Positions 34,294-42,827 of a stretch of DNA of 64,000 bases are shown here, in pieces. Location: NCBI RefSeq assembly GCF_008000755.1, contig NZ_CP041690.1:496001-560000 (forward strand). Direction: 5' to 3'. The notes beneath the pieces were generated by a model. The model made no database searches. It saw only the letters and a program-made list of their open reading frames with translations, and was not told the DNA's origin. This stretch comes from Youhaiella tibetensis. Lineage in GTDB: Bacteria > Pseudomonadota > Alphaproteobacteria > Rhizobiales > Devosiaceae. Position 1 is the first letter of the stretch. Each line of letters begins with the position of its first letter. The position numbers and the translations under genes are program-made.

Positions 34294-34330
34294 CCTCTCT
34301 CCCCACAAGCCTGCGGGCCGAATGCGGGTG

Positions 34331-36514
34331 CTACTTGCCTTTCCAGCCGAGCAGCCGCAGGGCGTTGGCGGTTACCAGGACCGTGGCGCCGGTGTCGGCG
34401 AGGATGGCGATCCAGAGGCCGGTGATGCCGAGGACGCTCGTGACCAGGAACACGGCCTTCAGGCCCAGTGCGACAGTGATGTTCTGGCCGATGTTGCTCA
34501 TGGTGGCGCGGGAGAGGCCGATCATGTTGACGACGTCGGTTAGGCGGCTGCGCAGCAGGGCGCCGTCGGCGGTTTCGAGGGCCACGTCGGTGCCCGAACC
34601 CATGGCGATGCCGGTCGCCGCGGCGGCGAGGGCAGGGGCGTCGTTGATGCCGTCTCCGACCATCATGACGCCCTCGCCCAGGGCCTTGATGGCGCTCACC
34701 TTGTCCTGCGGCATGAGCTCGGCGCGATAATCCATGTCCAGTGCCCCGGCGATGGCGGCGCCGGTGCGGGCGTTGTCGCCCGTCAGCATCACCGATTTGA
34801 CGTTCATGGCCCGGAGTGCGCCGATCGTCGAAGGGGCGTCCTCGCGCGGTTCGTCCCGCAGGGCGACAAGGCCGATGATCGTGCCGTTGCGCTTGACCGC
34901 CGAAACCGTCTTGCCCTCGGCTTCAAGCCGCAGCGCTTCGGGGAGCGAGGCCTCCTCGCGCGTCGCGCCGACGAAAATCTCGGCCCCCTCGACATTGGCG
35001 GAGACGCCCTTGCCGGCCATCGCGGTTTCGTCGCGGCCCGGGGGGATGTTCAGCCCCAAAGACGTCGCGTGCGCGACGATGGCCTGCGCCAGCGGATGGC
35101 TCGAGCCGGCCTCGACCGCCGCGGCCAGCCGCAGCACCTCGTCCTGGCTGCCTGCGAGCGCGACCACGTCCGTGACCCTGGGTTCGCCCCGGGTCAGCGT
35201 GCCGGTCTTGTCGAAGGCCACGGTCCGCGTCTTGGCGACGGTCTCGATGACGATGCCACCCTTGAGCAGCAAGCCTTGGCGTGCCCCGGCGGCAAGTGCC
35301 GAGGCGATGGAGGCCGGAACCGAGATCACCAGCGCGCACGGGCACCCGATGAGCAGCAGGGTGAGGCCGCGATAGAGCCAGGTCCACCAGTCCCCGAGCC
35401 CGACGAGCGGCGGGACGAGCGTGACCAGGATCGCAACGCCCACGATGGCCGGCATGTACCAGCGCGAGAACCGGTCGATGAACCGCTCGGTGGGCGCGCG
35501 CGCCTCATGGGCCTCTTCCACCAGCTTGACGATGCGCGAGATGGTGTTGTCGGCGGCCGCCTTTTCAACCCGGATCCGCAGCGCCGCCTGGGTGTTGATC
35601 GAACCGGCGAAGACCTCGTCGCCCTCCGTGCGGGTGACGGGCACCGATTCCCCGGTAACCGGCGACTGGTCGACGCCCGAGGTGCCGGACACCACGATGC
35701 CGTCGGCGGGAATGCGATCGCCAGGCCGCACCAGCACGGTCTGGCCGATGCGTAGCGCCGAGGCCTCGACCTGGCGGGTCGCCCCGTTCTCCTCGATGAG
35801 CGCCGTCTTGGGCACGAGTTCGCCAAGCGCCTTGATGGAGGCGCGCGCCTGCGCCGCCGCCGCGCCCTCGAGCACTTCGCCCACTGCAAAGAGGAAGACG
35901 ACGAGCGCCGCCTCCTCGGCGGCCCCGATGACCAGGGCGCCCGTGGCGGCGATGGTCATGAGCATTTCGATGGTGAAGGGCGAGCCCGCCCGCGCCGCCT
36001 GGAAGGCGCGCAGGGCAATCGGGGCCACCCCGATCAGCGTGGCGATGACGAAGGCCCAATAGGAGATGTCCGGCAAGGCGAGCTTGGCCGCCCACGCAAG
36101 AAGGTAGAGCGCGCCCGTGCCGATGACGAGCTGGCCCTTGCGGGTCTGCCACCAGGCCTTGTCGCGATCCCCCGGCTCCTCGCCATGCACATGGCCGACG
36201 GCGCCGTGATCGTGGTCGTGATCATGATCATGGTCGTGCTCCCCCTCGGCGTGGTCATGCCGGGGCGCGGTGGGCGCGGCGCCGGTGAAGGGCCGGGCGG
36301 CATAGCCGAGCTGGGAAATCTGCTTCTCGATGGCCTCGGGCGCGGCGCCGCCTTCGGCCAGCTTGAGCGAGAGCTTCTCGGTCGTGTGGGTGATCGCGAC
36401 CTCCGATACGCCCGGCATGCGCTCGAGCGCGGTGCGGATCTTGGCCGCGCAACTGGCACAATCCATGCCTTCCACGCGCCAGTTCAGCGTCCGGGTTTCG
36501 GTTCCCTGGTCCAT
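34331..36514 (-). CDS. zntA: Zn/Cd/Pb-exporting P1B-type ATPase (ZntA-like)
   Basis: The 727-residue metal pump has an N-terminal heavy-metal domain with GMDCASC, then a His/Asp-rich linker (DHAEGEHDHDHDHDHDHG, about residues 88-105) that may bind zinc. Eight membrane helices carry the CPC motif in IGCPCALVISVPA. Later motifs are TGES, DKTGTLT with the phosphorylated Asp, SSHPLA and GDGINDAPAL. The CPC with the following sequence suits the Zn/Cd/Pb group. Upstream is a MerR-type promoter; uup is divergent. Confidence 0.94.
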   Translation of the reverse strand: MDQGTETRTLNWRVEGMDCASCAAKIRTALERMPGVSEVAITHTTEKLSLKLAEGGAAPEAIEKQISQLGYAARPFTGAAPTAPRHDHAEGEHDHDHDHDHDHGAVGHVHGEEPGDRDKAWWQTRKGQLVIGTGALYLLAWAAKLALPDISYWAFVIATLIGVAPIALRAFQAARAGSPFTIEMLMTIAATGALVIGAAEEAALVVFLFAVGEVLEGAAAAQARASIKALGELVPKTALIEENGATRQVEASALRIGQTVLVRPGDRIPADGIVVSGTSGVDQSPVTGESVPVTRTEGDEVFAGSINTQAALRIRVEKAAADNTISRIVKLVEEAHEARAPTERFIDRFSRWYMPAIVGVAILVTLVPPLVGLGDWWTWLYRGLTLLLIGCPCALVISVPASIASALAAGARQGLLLKGGIVIETVAKTRTVAFDKTGTLTRGEPRVTDVVALAGSQDEVLRLAAAVEAGSSHPLAQAIVAHATSLGLNIPPGRDETAMAGKGVSANVEGAEIFVGATREEASLPEALRLEAEGKTVSAVKRNGTIIGLVALRDEPREDAPSTIGALRAMNVKSVMLTGDNARTGAAIAGALDMDYRAELMPQDKVSAIKALGEGVMMVGDGINDAPALAAAATGIAMGSGTDVALETADGALLRSRLTDVVNMIGLSRATMSNIGQNITVALGLKAVFLVTSVLGITGLWIAILADTGATVLVTANALRLLGWKGK

Positions 36515-36546
36515 AACGGCCTCGACAAATCCATCTCGTCGAGTCT

Positions 36547-36577
36547 GGCGTACAACCTCCAGCCGCTAGAGCTTCAA
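36547..36577 (-). promoter_or_regulatory. MerR-type promoter/operator of zntA
   Basis: On the minus strand it reads TTGAAG, then a 19-base spacer with the dyad CTCTAG-CGG-CTGGAG, then TACGCC, 32 bases before the zntA ATG. A long 19-base spacer with a dyad inside it is the hallmark of promoters activated by metal-sensing MerR proteins such as ZntR, CadR and CueR. No merR-type gene is within the window. Confidence 0.6.
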
Positions 36578-36652
36578 GTGGTTTTTTCGCGAAAGTTGAT
36601 CTCGCCCGCCCCCCGTGGTTTATGCGGCCCGAACCAGTCGGAAACTCCCCCC

Positions 36653-38464
36653 ATGGCAGCAGCGCCTATCCTCGCGCTTCAGGATATCAAACTCACGCTC
36701 GGCTCGACGCTCCTGCTCGATGGCGCCGAACTCTCGGTGACGCCCGGCGACAAGATCGCGCTGGTCGGCCGCAACGGGTCGGGCAAGTCGACGCTCCTCA
36801 AGATCGCAGCCGGCGAGATCGAGGCCGATTCCGGCCTGCGTTTCGTCCAGCCGGGCGTCACGGTGCGCTATCTGCCCCAGGAGCCGGATCTTTCCGCCTT
36901 TGCGAGCACGCTCGCCTATGTCGAGGCGGGGCTGACCGAGGGCGACGATCACTATCGCGCCCAGTACCTGCTCGAGCAACTCGGGCTCACCGGCAGGGAA
37001 GAGCCGAAAAACCTCTCGGGCGGCGAGGCGCGCCGCGCCGCGCTGGCGCGGGTGCTGGCGCCCGAGCCCGATATCCTGTTGCTGGACGAGCCCACCAACC
37101 ACCTCGACCTGCCGGCCATCGAATGGCTGGAAGAGGAAATCTCCTCGCTGCGTTCGGCCATCGTGCTCATCAGCCACGACCGGCGATTCCTGGCTGATCT
37201 CACCAAGGCCACCGTCTGGCTCGACCGCGGCATCACCCGCCGCCTCAACCAGGGTTTCTCGGGCTTCGAGACGTGGCGAGACAGCGTGCTCGAGGAAGAG
37301 GAACAGGCCCGCCACAAGCTCGACCGCCAGATCGTGCGCGAAGAGCACTGGCTGACCTATGGCGTCACCGCCCGCCGCAAGCGCAACGTGCGCCGGCTCG
37401 AAAACCTCTCGAACCTGCGCCAGCAACGCAAGGAAGGCCGCCGCGCCACGGGCGAGGTCAAGATGACCGTCTCGGAGGGCACGACCTCGGGCGCGCTGGT
37501 GGTGGATGCCGACACCATCTCCAAGAGTTTCGGCGACCGCCCGATCGTCAAGGACTTCACCACCCGGGTCATCCGCGGCGACCGCGTCGGCATCGTCGGC
37601 CCAAACGGGGCCGGCAAGACCACGCTGATCAAACTGCTGACGGGCGAACTGGCCCCCGATTCCGGCCGCGTGAAGCTCGGCTCGAGCCTCGAGCTCGCCA
37701 CGCTCGACCAGGGCCGCAAGGGGCTTGCGCCCGAGACCACCCTCAAGGACGCCCTCACCCAGGGCGGCTCGGATACGCTCATCATCAACGGGCAGCCCAA
37801 GCACGTCATGGGCTATATGAAGGACTTCCTCTTCACGCCCGAACAGGCGCGCACCGCCGTCTCCAAGCTCTCGGGTGGCGAGCGCGGCCGCCTGACGCTG
37901 GCGCGGGCCCTGGCGCTGCCCTCCAACGTCCTGGTGCTGGACGAGCCGACCAACGATCTCGACCTCGAAACCCTCGACCTGCTCCAGGAATTGCTCGCCG
38001 ACTATCCCGGCACCGTCGTCGTGGTCAGCCACGACCGCGACTTCCTCGACCGCGTCTCGACCTCGGTGATCGTGGCCGAAGGCAATGGCGAGTGGAACGA
38101 ATATGCCGGCGGCTACTCGGACATGGTCGCCCAGCGCGGCTATGGGGTGCGCAAGCCCGAAGCCAAGGCAGCGCCCGCCAAGCCAAAGCCTGCCCAGCAA
38201 GTTCCTGCCGCTGCCCCGGCTGCCAAGCGCAAGCTTTCCTTCAAGGAAAAGCACGCGCTCGAAACCCTGCCGGCGCAGATCAAGAAACTCGAAAACGAGA
38301 TCGCCAGGCTCCAGGAAGCGCTGGCCGACCCGGGGCTATACGCCAAGTCCCCCGAGGAGTTCGAAAAGAAGAGCGCCGCGCTCGGCAAGGCCGATGCGGA
38401 GCGTGCCGCGGCCGAGGAGCAGTGGCTCGAACTCGAAATCCTGCGCGAGGAACTGGAGGGGTAG
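36653..38464 (+). CDS. uup: ABC-F ATPase, Uup-like
   Basis: The 603-residue cytoplasmic protein has two ABC cassettes and no membrane domain. Cassette 1 has GRNGSGKSTLL, LSGGEARRAALA and LLLDEPTNHLDLPAIEW; cassette 2 has GPNGAGKTTLI, LSGGERGRLTLARAL and LVLDEPTNDLDLETLD. Between them is a linker with HWLTYGVTARRKRNVRRLE. The C-terminal coiled coil (KHALETLPAQIKKLENEIARLQEALADP) is the Uup-type tail that binds branched DNA or ribosomes. The ATG at 36653 gives the usual short N-terminus. Confidence 0.93.
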   Translation: MAAAPILALQDIKLTLGSTLLLDGAELSVTPGDKIALVGRNGSGKSTLLKIAAGEIEADSGLRFVQPGVTVRYLPQEPDLSAFASTLAYVEAGLTEGDDHYRAQYLLEQLGLTGREEPKNLSGGEARRAALARVLAPEPDILLLDEPTNHLDLPAIEWLEEEISSLRSAIVLISHDRRFLADLTKATVWLDRGITRRLNQGFSGFETWRDSVLEEEEQARHKLDRQIVREEHWLTYGVTARRKRNVRRLENLSNLRQQRKEGRRATGEVKMTVSEGTTSGALVVDADTISKSFGDRPIVKDFTTRVIRGDRVGIVGPNGAGKTTLIKLLTGELAPDSGRVKLGSSLELATLDQGRKGLAPETTLKDALTQGGSDTLIINGQPKHVMGYMKDFLFTPEQARTAVSKLSGGERGRLTLARALALPSNVLVLDEPTNDLDLETLDLLQELLADYPGTVVVVSHDRDFLDRVSTSVIVAEGNGEWNEYAGGYSDMVAQRGYGVRKPEAKAAPAKPKPAQQVPAAAPAAKRKLSFKEKHALETLPAQIKKLENEIARLQEALADPGLYAKSPEEFEKKSAALGKADAERAAAEEQWLELEILREELEG

Positions 38465-38528
38465 GGCGGCCCCGGCGGGGCGGTGACAACGTCCCGCCAA
38501 TCAGGCACTCTGGCGGCGAGCCAGGAGG

Positions 38529-38942
38529 ATGGCGCGCATGCTCGAGCATTTCGTCGTCGCGCAGGAGCCAGTCTACGAGACCGTGCGGGCCGAGCTTCGC
38601 GCCGGCCACAAGCGCACGCACTGGATGTGGTTCATATTCCCCCAGCTTGCGGGCCTGGGCACCTCGGTGATGGCCCAGAAGTTCGGCATCGCCTCGCTCG
38701 ATCAGGCGAACGACTACGTCATTCACCCCGTTCTGGGGCCGCGGCTGATCGAATGCACCAACATGGTCAACCGTCACCTGGGAATGCGCGCCGAGGACAT
38801 CTTCGGGGAGATCGATGCCCTCAAATTTTGTTCATCCATGACTTTGTTTGCGGTGGCCTCGCCCGAGCATCCGGTGTTCGAAACGGCCATCAATGCCTTT
38901 TGCAACGGGCGGTTCGATCCGTTGACGCTCGCCCGGCTCTGA
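38529..38942 (+). CDS. DUF1810 family protein
   Basis: The 137-residue soluble protein matches DUF1810, whose function is unknown. Key blocks are HFVVAQEPVYETVRAELRAGHKRTHWMWFIFPQLAGLG and LKFCSSMTLFAVASPEHPVFETAINAFCNGRFD. The first ATG gives the normal length. It follows uup by 64 bases and is followed by a 215-base intergenic region before divL. Confidence 0.88.
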   Translation: MARMLEHFVVAQEPVYETVRAELRAGHKRTHWMWFIFPQLAGLGTSVMAQKFGIASLDQANDYVIHPVLGPRLIECTNMVNRHLGMRAEDIFGEIDALKFCSSMTLFAVASPEHPVFETAINAFCNGRFDPLTLARL

Positions 38943-38991
38943 CTGCTTCGCGACCCTGGCAAGCCCCGATTAGCAAAACTCTTGTCACACA

Positions 38992-39035
38992 GACTCTTTT
39001 TCCCGATTCCCCACCCCGGTATTGTGAAGTGATTC
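38992..39035. promoter_or_regulatory. Cluster of three GANTC (CcrM) sites upstream of divL
   Basis: GACTC at 38992, GATTC at 39005 and GATTC at 39031 occur in 44 bases of the intergenic region before divL. Alphaproteobacterial CcrM methylates this motif and can tune cell-cycle promoters. At this GC content one site per roughly 300 bases is expected. No binding site of another regulator is clear in the gap. Confidence 0.35.
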
Positions 39036-39157
39036 GGTGGTCATGGGTCACGGCCGCCGGAAGCGCGCATCATTGGCGCGTTGGGCAGTAGCAGGCGTTC
39101 TCCAGGGTTGTTGCGGTCCTGGAGCGATCAGCAAAGCGTTCTTTTAAGAGGTAGGGC

Positions 39158-41626
39158 ATGGTGCCGGAAGATTTCCGGAAACGTCGGGGATTCGCATTGA
39201 GAGCAGCGCCGCTCCTAGTGGCTGCCCCCATAGCAATCTTCGCCGCCACGCCAGCCCTCGCCCAGGCCGGCAACGCCTATACGGCCAGCGCCCTTGTCGG
39301 CGCCCTGCCGCTGGCCATCGCCATAGGCGCTGGGGCCTTCGCGCTCATGGCCATGGTGGCCCTGCGCAACACCAAGCGCGACAACCGGCTCAACCAGAGC
39401 CGCACCTCCGAACAGATTTCGGGCCTGCGCGCGCTCGTCGATGAATACGAGGCCCTGCTTGCCGGCACGCGCGAGCTCACCGTGCTCTGGAGCGAAGCCG
39501 CGTCCGAACCGAAGTTCCTCGGCCAGGCCGCCGCCGTGCTGCCGCCCGGCCGTCGCGCTGAAACCGTTCTCAACCTCCATTCCTGGCTGCCCCCCGAAGA
39601 GGCGGCGACGCTCGCCAAAGTCCTCGAGGCCCTGCGGGTCGATGGGCAGGGGTTCGACATGGGCGTTACCAGCTCGGACGGCCGCCAGTTGCGGGCCACC
39701 GGCTGGGTTTTGGGCGGCGCCGTTGCCGTGCGGCTGCGCCCGACGCTCCTGCAGCGCCAGACCGCCGCCGCCCTCGACGACAAGACGTTGCGCGCCGACA
39801 TCTCGAGCGCCCGCGCCATCTTCGCGCTCATGCCGTGCCCGGCCTTCGTGCGCGACGCCAGCAACAAGCTGGCCTATGCCAACCCGGCCTATCTCCAGCT
39901 CGCCCGCACGCTCGGCAAGCCCGTCGGCGACGGGGAGATTCCCGAACTGCTCGACAGCGTCGGGCTGGGGGACAAGCCGCAATCGCGCACCGTCTCGTTT
40001 CCGACGGCGGGCGGCGGCTACGAACTGGTGGAGTTCCCGCTCACCGGCGGTCGCGCCGGCTATTTCGAGCCGCACAAGCCGGCGGTCGCCCCGGCACTGG
40101 GCGAAGGCTTCGAGCCCGGCGTCAGCCAGCTCAGCGCCGTCATGGAAGTGCTCTCCACGCCCATCGCCATCTTCAACGCGGCGCGCGAACTGGTGCAGTT
40201 CAACGGCGCCTATGCCGAGCTTTTCAACCTCAACCCCAAATGGCTCAAGCTGGGCATGGACGAGCGCTCGATCCTCGACCGCCTGCGAACCGAGGGCATG
40301 CTGCCCAACGAACCCGACTATCACAAATGGCGCGCCAAGCACCTGACCTCCTACCAGCTCACCGAGCCGACCGAGCGCGAACCCTGGCACCTGCCGGACG
40401 GGCGCACTATCCAGGTCATCGCCGCCCCGGCCGGCCCCAAGGGCGGCGTCATCTATGTCTTTGACGACATCACCGCGCGGCTGCGGCTCGAAAGCCTCAA
40501 CAAGTCGCTCTCCAGCGTTCAGCGCGAAACCCTCAACGCCCTCTCCGAAGGGGTGGCGGTGTTCGGCACCAATGGCCGCCTGACGCTTTCCAACCCGCAG
40601 CTTTCCAAGCTCTGGAAGCTGCCGATGAACGAGCTGGGCACTAACCCGCATATCGACCAGATCGCCGAGGCCTGCGGCAAGGTCATGCCCGAGGATGGGA
40701 TTTCGATCTGGCGCGACCTCAAGCGCCGCATCATCGACCTCAACCCCATGCGTGCCGACACCACGGGGCGCATCGCGCGCGCCGACGGGTGCCTCATCGA
40801 CTATGCCGTGACGCGCCTGCCCGACGGGCAGACCATGATGACCTTCATGGACGTCACCGACAGCGCCAATTACAGCCGCGTGCTCAAGGAGCGCAACGAC
40901 GCCCTGGTGACCGCCGACCGGCTCAAGGACGCGTTCGTCCAGAACGTCTCGTACGAACTGCGTTCCCCGCTCACCAACATCATCGGCTTCGCCGACCTGC
41001 TCTCGTCCCAGGACATGGGGCCGCTCAACGACAAGCAGCGCGCCTATACCGATTATATCCGCGCTTCGAGCGTGACTTTGGGCGTGCTCATCGACAACAT
41101 CCTCGACCTCGCCACGGTCGATGCCGGCATCGCCGAACTGCGGCTCGATGCCGTGGACATCCAGACCCTGGTCGAAAAGGCGCGGGCCGGGCTCGCGGCC
41201 ACCTTCCCCGAGATCAACGGCGAGCGCCAGCTCAAGCTGGCGGTGGAGGTGCCCGAGGGCATCGCGCCGATCAAGGCGGACGCCACCCGCCTCGTGCAGG
41301 TGCTCTATAACCTGCTTTCGAACGCGGCACGCTTCTCCGAGCCGGGCGGGGAAATCCGCCTCCTGGTCCAGGAACGCGGCGAGCGCCTCCTGTTCATCGT
41401 CGAAGACGACGGGGCGCCCATGACCGAGGAAATGAAGGCGGCCATGCTCGACCCCGTGCACAGCTCGGGACGCCAGCGCGGCGCCGGGCTTGGCCTTGCC
41501 ATCGTGCGCACCTTCGTCAATCTCCATGGCGGCACCATCACCATGGAAAAGCGCGAACCGCGCGGCAATCGTGTCGTGGTCAACCTGCCGCGCGACGCCG
41601 CCGCGCTTGCCGGCGCCGCCGAATAG
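39158..41626 (+). CDS. divL: DivL-like PAS-domain kinase with Tyr phosphoacceptor
   Basis: The 822-residue inner-membrane protein has an N-terminal signal-like helix and a second helix at about 45-70. A region of PAS folds follows (SAVMEVLSTPIAIFNAARELVQFNGAYAELFNL; LNALSEGVAVFGTNGRLTLSNPQ). A kinase-like part holds YELRSPLTNIIGFADLL, NLLSNAARFSE and GAGLGLAIVRTF. The phosphoacceptor His is replaced by Y599, the trait of DivL, which controls CckA and so CtrA in the cell-division cycle. The G1 box reads EDDGAPM, weaker than DxGxG, so it may act as a signalling scaffold. tsaE follows 3 bases downstream. Confidence 0.88.
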   Translation: MVPEDFRKRRGFALRAAPLLVAAPIAIFAATPALAQAGNAYTASALVGALPLAIAIGAGAFALMAMVALRNTKRDNRLNQSRTSEQISGLRALVDEYEALLAGTRELTVLWSEAASEPKFLGQAAAVLPPGRRAETVLNLHSWLPPEEAATLAKVLEALRVDGQGFDMGVTSSDGRQLRATGWVLGGAVAVRLRPTLLQRQTAAALDDKTLRADISSARAIFALMPCPAFVRDASNKLAYANPAYLQLARTLGKPVGDGEIPELLDSVGLGDKPQSRTVSFPTAGGGYELVEFPLTGGRAGYFEPHKPAVAPALGEGFEPGVSQLSAVMEVLSTPIAIFNAARELVQFNGAYAELFNLNPKWLKLGMDERSILDRLRTEGMLPNEPDYHKWRAKHLTSYQLTEPTEREPWHLPDGRTIQVIAAPAGPKGGVIYVFDDITARLRLESLNKSLSSVQRETLNALSEGVAVFGTNGRLTLSNPQLSKLWKLPMNELGTNPHIDQIAEACGKVMPEDGISIWRDLKRRIIDLNPMRADTTGRIARADGCLIDYAVTRLPDGQTMMTFMDVTDSANYSRVLKERNDALVTADRLKDAFVQNVSYELRSPLTNIIGFADLLSSQDMGPLNDKQRAYTDYIRASSVTLGVLIDNILDLATVDAGIAELRLDAVDIQTLVEKARAGLAATFPEINGERQLKLAVEVPEGIAPIKADATRLVQVLYNLLSNAARFSEPGGEIRLLVQERGERLLFIVEDDGAPMTEEMKAAMLDPVHSSGRQRGAGLGLAIVRTFVNLHGGTITMEKREPRGNRVVVNLPRDAAALAGAAE

Positions 41627-41629
41627 GCC

Positions 41630-42076
41630 ATGGTGTTCCTGCCCGACGATGCGGCGACGGCGCAACTGGGAGCGGCGCTCGCCGCGCTCCTGCGCCGCGG
41701 CGATCTCGTGGTGCTGGAAGGCGACCTTGGAGCCGGCAAGACCGCGCTCGCCCGGGCCATCATCCGCACGCTGATGGGCGATCCGCGCATGGACGTGCCT
41801 TCGCCGAGCTTCGCCCTGGTCCAGCCCTACGAGGGCAAGGGCCTTTCGGTCATCCATGCCGATCTCTACCGGCTGGCGGCGGCGGGCGACGTGAGCGAAC
41901 TCGGGCTGCTCGACGATCCGGACGCCATCGTCATCGTCGAATGGGCGGAGCGCTCGCCCGAAATCGAGGCAGAGGCGAGCGTGCGCGTCGAGCTTTCCGT
42001 CCCGCACTCGGGCGAGGGGCGCGAGGCATCCGTCACCTTCGGCGACGAGCGGAGCCTCGAGAAACCGAACGGCTGA
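41630..42076 (+). CDS. tsaE: tRNA threonylcarbamoyladenosine biosynthesis ATPase TsaE
   Basis: The 148-residue P-loop protein works with TsaB and TsaD to make t6A37 of ANN-decoding tRNAs. Walker A is GDLGAGKTALARAI, followed by PSPSFALVQPY and the HADLYRL motif. The C-terminal IVEWAERSPE segment is standard. It is not fused to a kinase. It lies between divL and murU on one strand with short spacing, so the three are probably cotranscribed. Confidence 0.95.
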   Translation: MVFLPDDAATAQLGAALAALLRRGDLVVLEGDLGAGKTALARAIIRTLMGDPRMDVPSPSFALVQPYEGKGLSVIHADLYRLAAAGDVSELGLLDDPDAIVIVEWAERSPEIEAEASVRVELSVPHSGEGREASVTFGDERSLEKPNG

Positions 42077-42131
42077 TCGTGCCTGCCGAACTCCGCTGGA
42101 CTTCCCCCTCCGGGCACGGTCAAATCCGGCC

Positions 42132-42827
42132 ATGACCCGACTCAAACCCGATGTGATGCTGCTTGCCGCGGGCTACGGCAAACGCATGCTCCCGCTCACC
42201 GAAACCACGCCCAAGCCGCTGATCGAAGTGGCTGGACAGAGGCTGCTCGACCGGGTCATCGCCAATGCGCGCGACGAGGACCTCGACCGGTTCGTGATCA
42301 ACGCCCACCACCTGGCGCCCCAGATCGAGGCCGCCGCCCGCGAGCGCGGGCTGACCGTGTCGAACGAGCCCGAGCTTCTCAACACCGGCGGCGGCGTGCG
42401 GCAGGCCCTCCCTTTGCTGGCCACCGACCCTATCCTCATCATGAATACCGATGCCTTCTGGCCCGAGGGCTCGGACGCGCCGATCGGGCGGATGATCGAC
42501 CTTTTCGCCGAGAAACGACCCGAGATGGTGCTGCTCTGCGTGCAGCCCCGGCGCGCCCACGGCTTCCGCCGCAGCCACGATTTCTGCCTGGCGCCCGATG
42601 CGCACGTCACTCTCGATCGCGGCCAGCCGGTGATCTATGGCGGTGTCGCGCTGGTGGCGCGCTCGGTCTTCGAGGGGGCACCCGAAGGCGCGTTCTCGCT
42701 GGCGGCGCTTTTCGACCGTAACCTCGAGCGCAACCACCTCTATGGGGTAGTTCTCGATGCGCCCTGGTTCCATGTCGGAGACGTCCAGGGACTGGCCGAA
42801 GCCGACCATCTGCTGGCTTCGGCATGA
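42132..42827 (+). CDS. murU: Nucleotidyltransferase, MurU-like (MurNAc-1-P uridylyltransferase)
   Basis: The 231-residue sugar-nucleotide enzyme has LLAAGYGKRMLPLTETTPKPLIEVAG (NTP-binding site), SNEPELLNTGGGVRQAL and IMNTDAFW (metal Asp). The family turns MurNAc-1-phosphate and UTP into UDP-MurNAc in cell-wall recycling. The partner kinase AmgK, usually encoded between tsaE and this gene, is missing: only 55 bases separate them. The end overlaps the addB start by 4 bases (ATGA). Confidence 0.88.
   Translation: MTRLKPDVMLLAAGYGKRMLPLTETTPKPLIEVAGQRLLDRVIANARDEDLDRFVINAHHLAPQIEAAARERGLTVSNEPELLNTGGGVRQALPLLATDPILIMNTDAFWPEGSDAPIGRMIDLFAEKRPEMVLLCVQPRRAHGFRRSHDFCLAPDAHVTLDRGQPVIYGGVALVARSVFEGAPEGAFSLAALFDRNLERNHLYGVVLDAPWFHVGDVQGLAEADHLLASA

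Noticed and set aside
33607-34330. Possible CRISPR array from repeated units
   Set aside because: There are just two long copies, with internal palindromes and unequal non-repeated sequence; no short regular repeats or cas genes.
42077-42131. Possible remnant of amgK between tsaE and murU
   Set aside because: Only 55 bases with no kinase-like coding; nothing supports a pseudogene.
39215-42145. 976-codon minus-strand frame opposite divL and tsaE
   Set aside because: The length is due to high GC at third positions; there is no motif, and the plus-strand genes are conserved.
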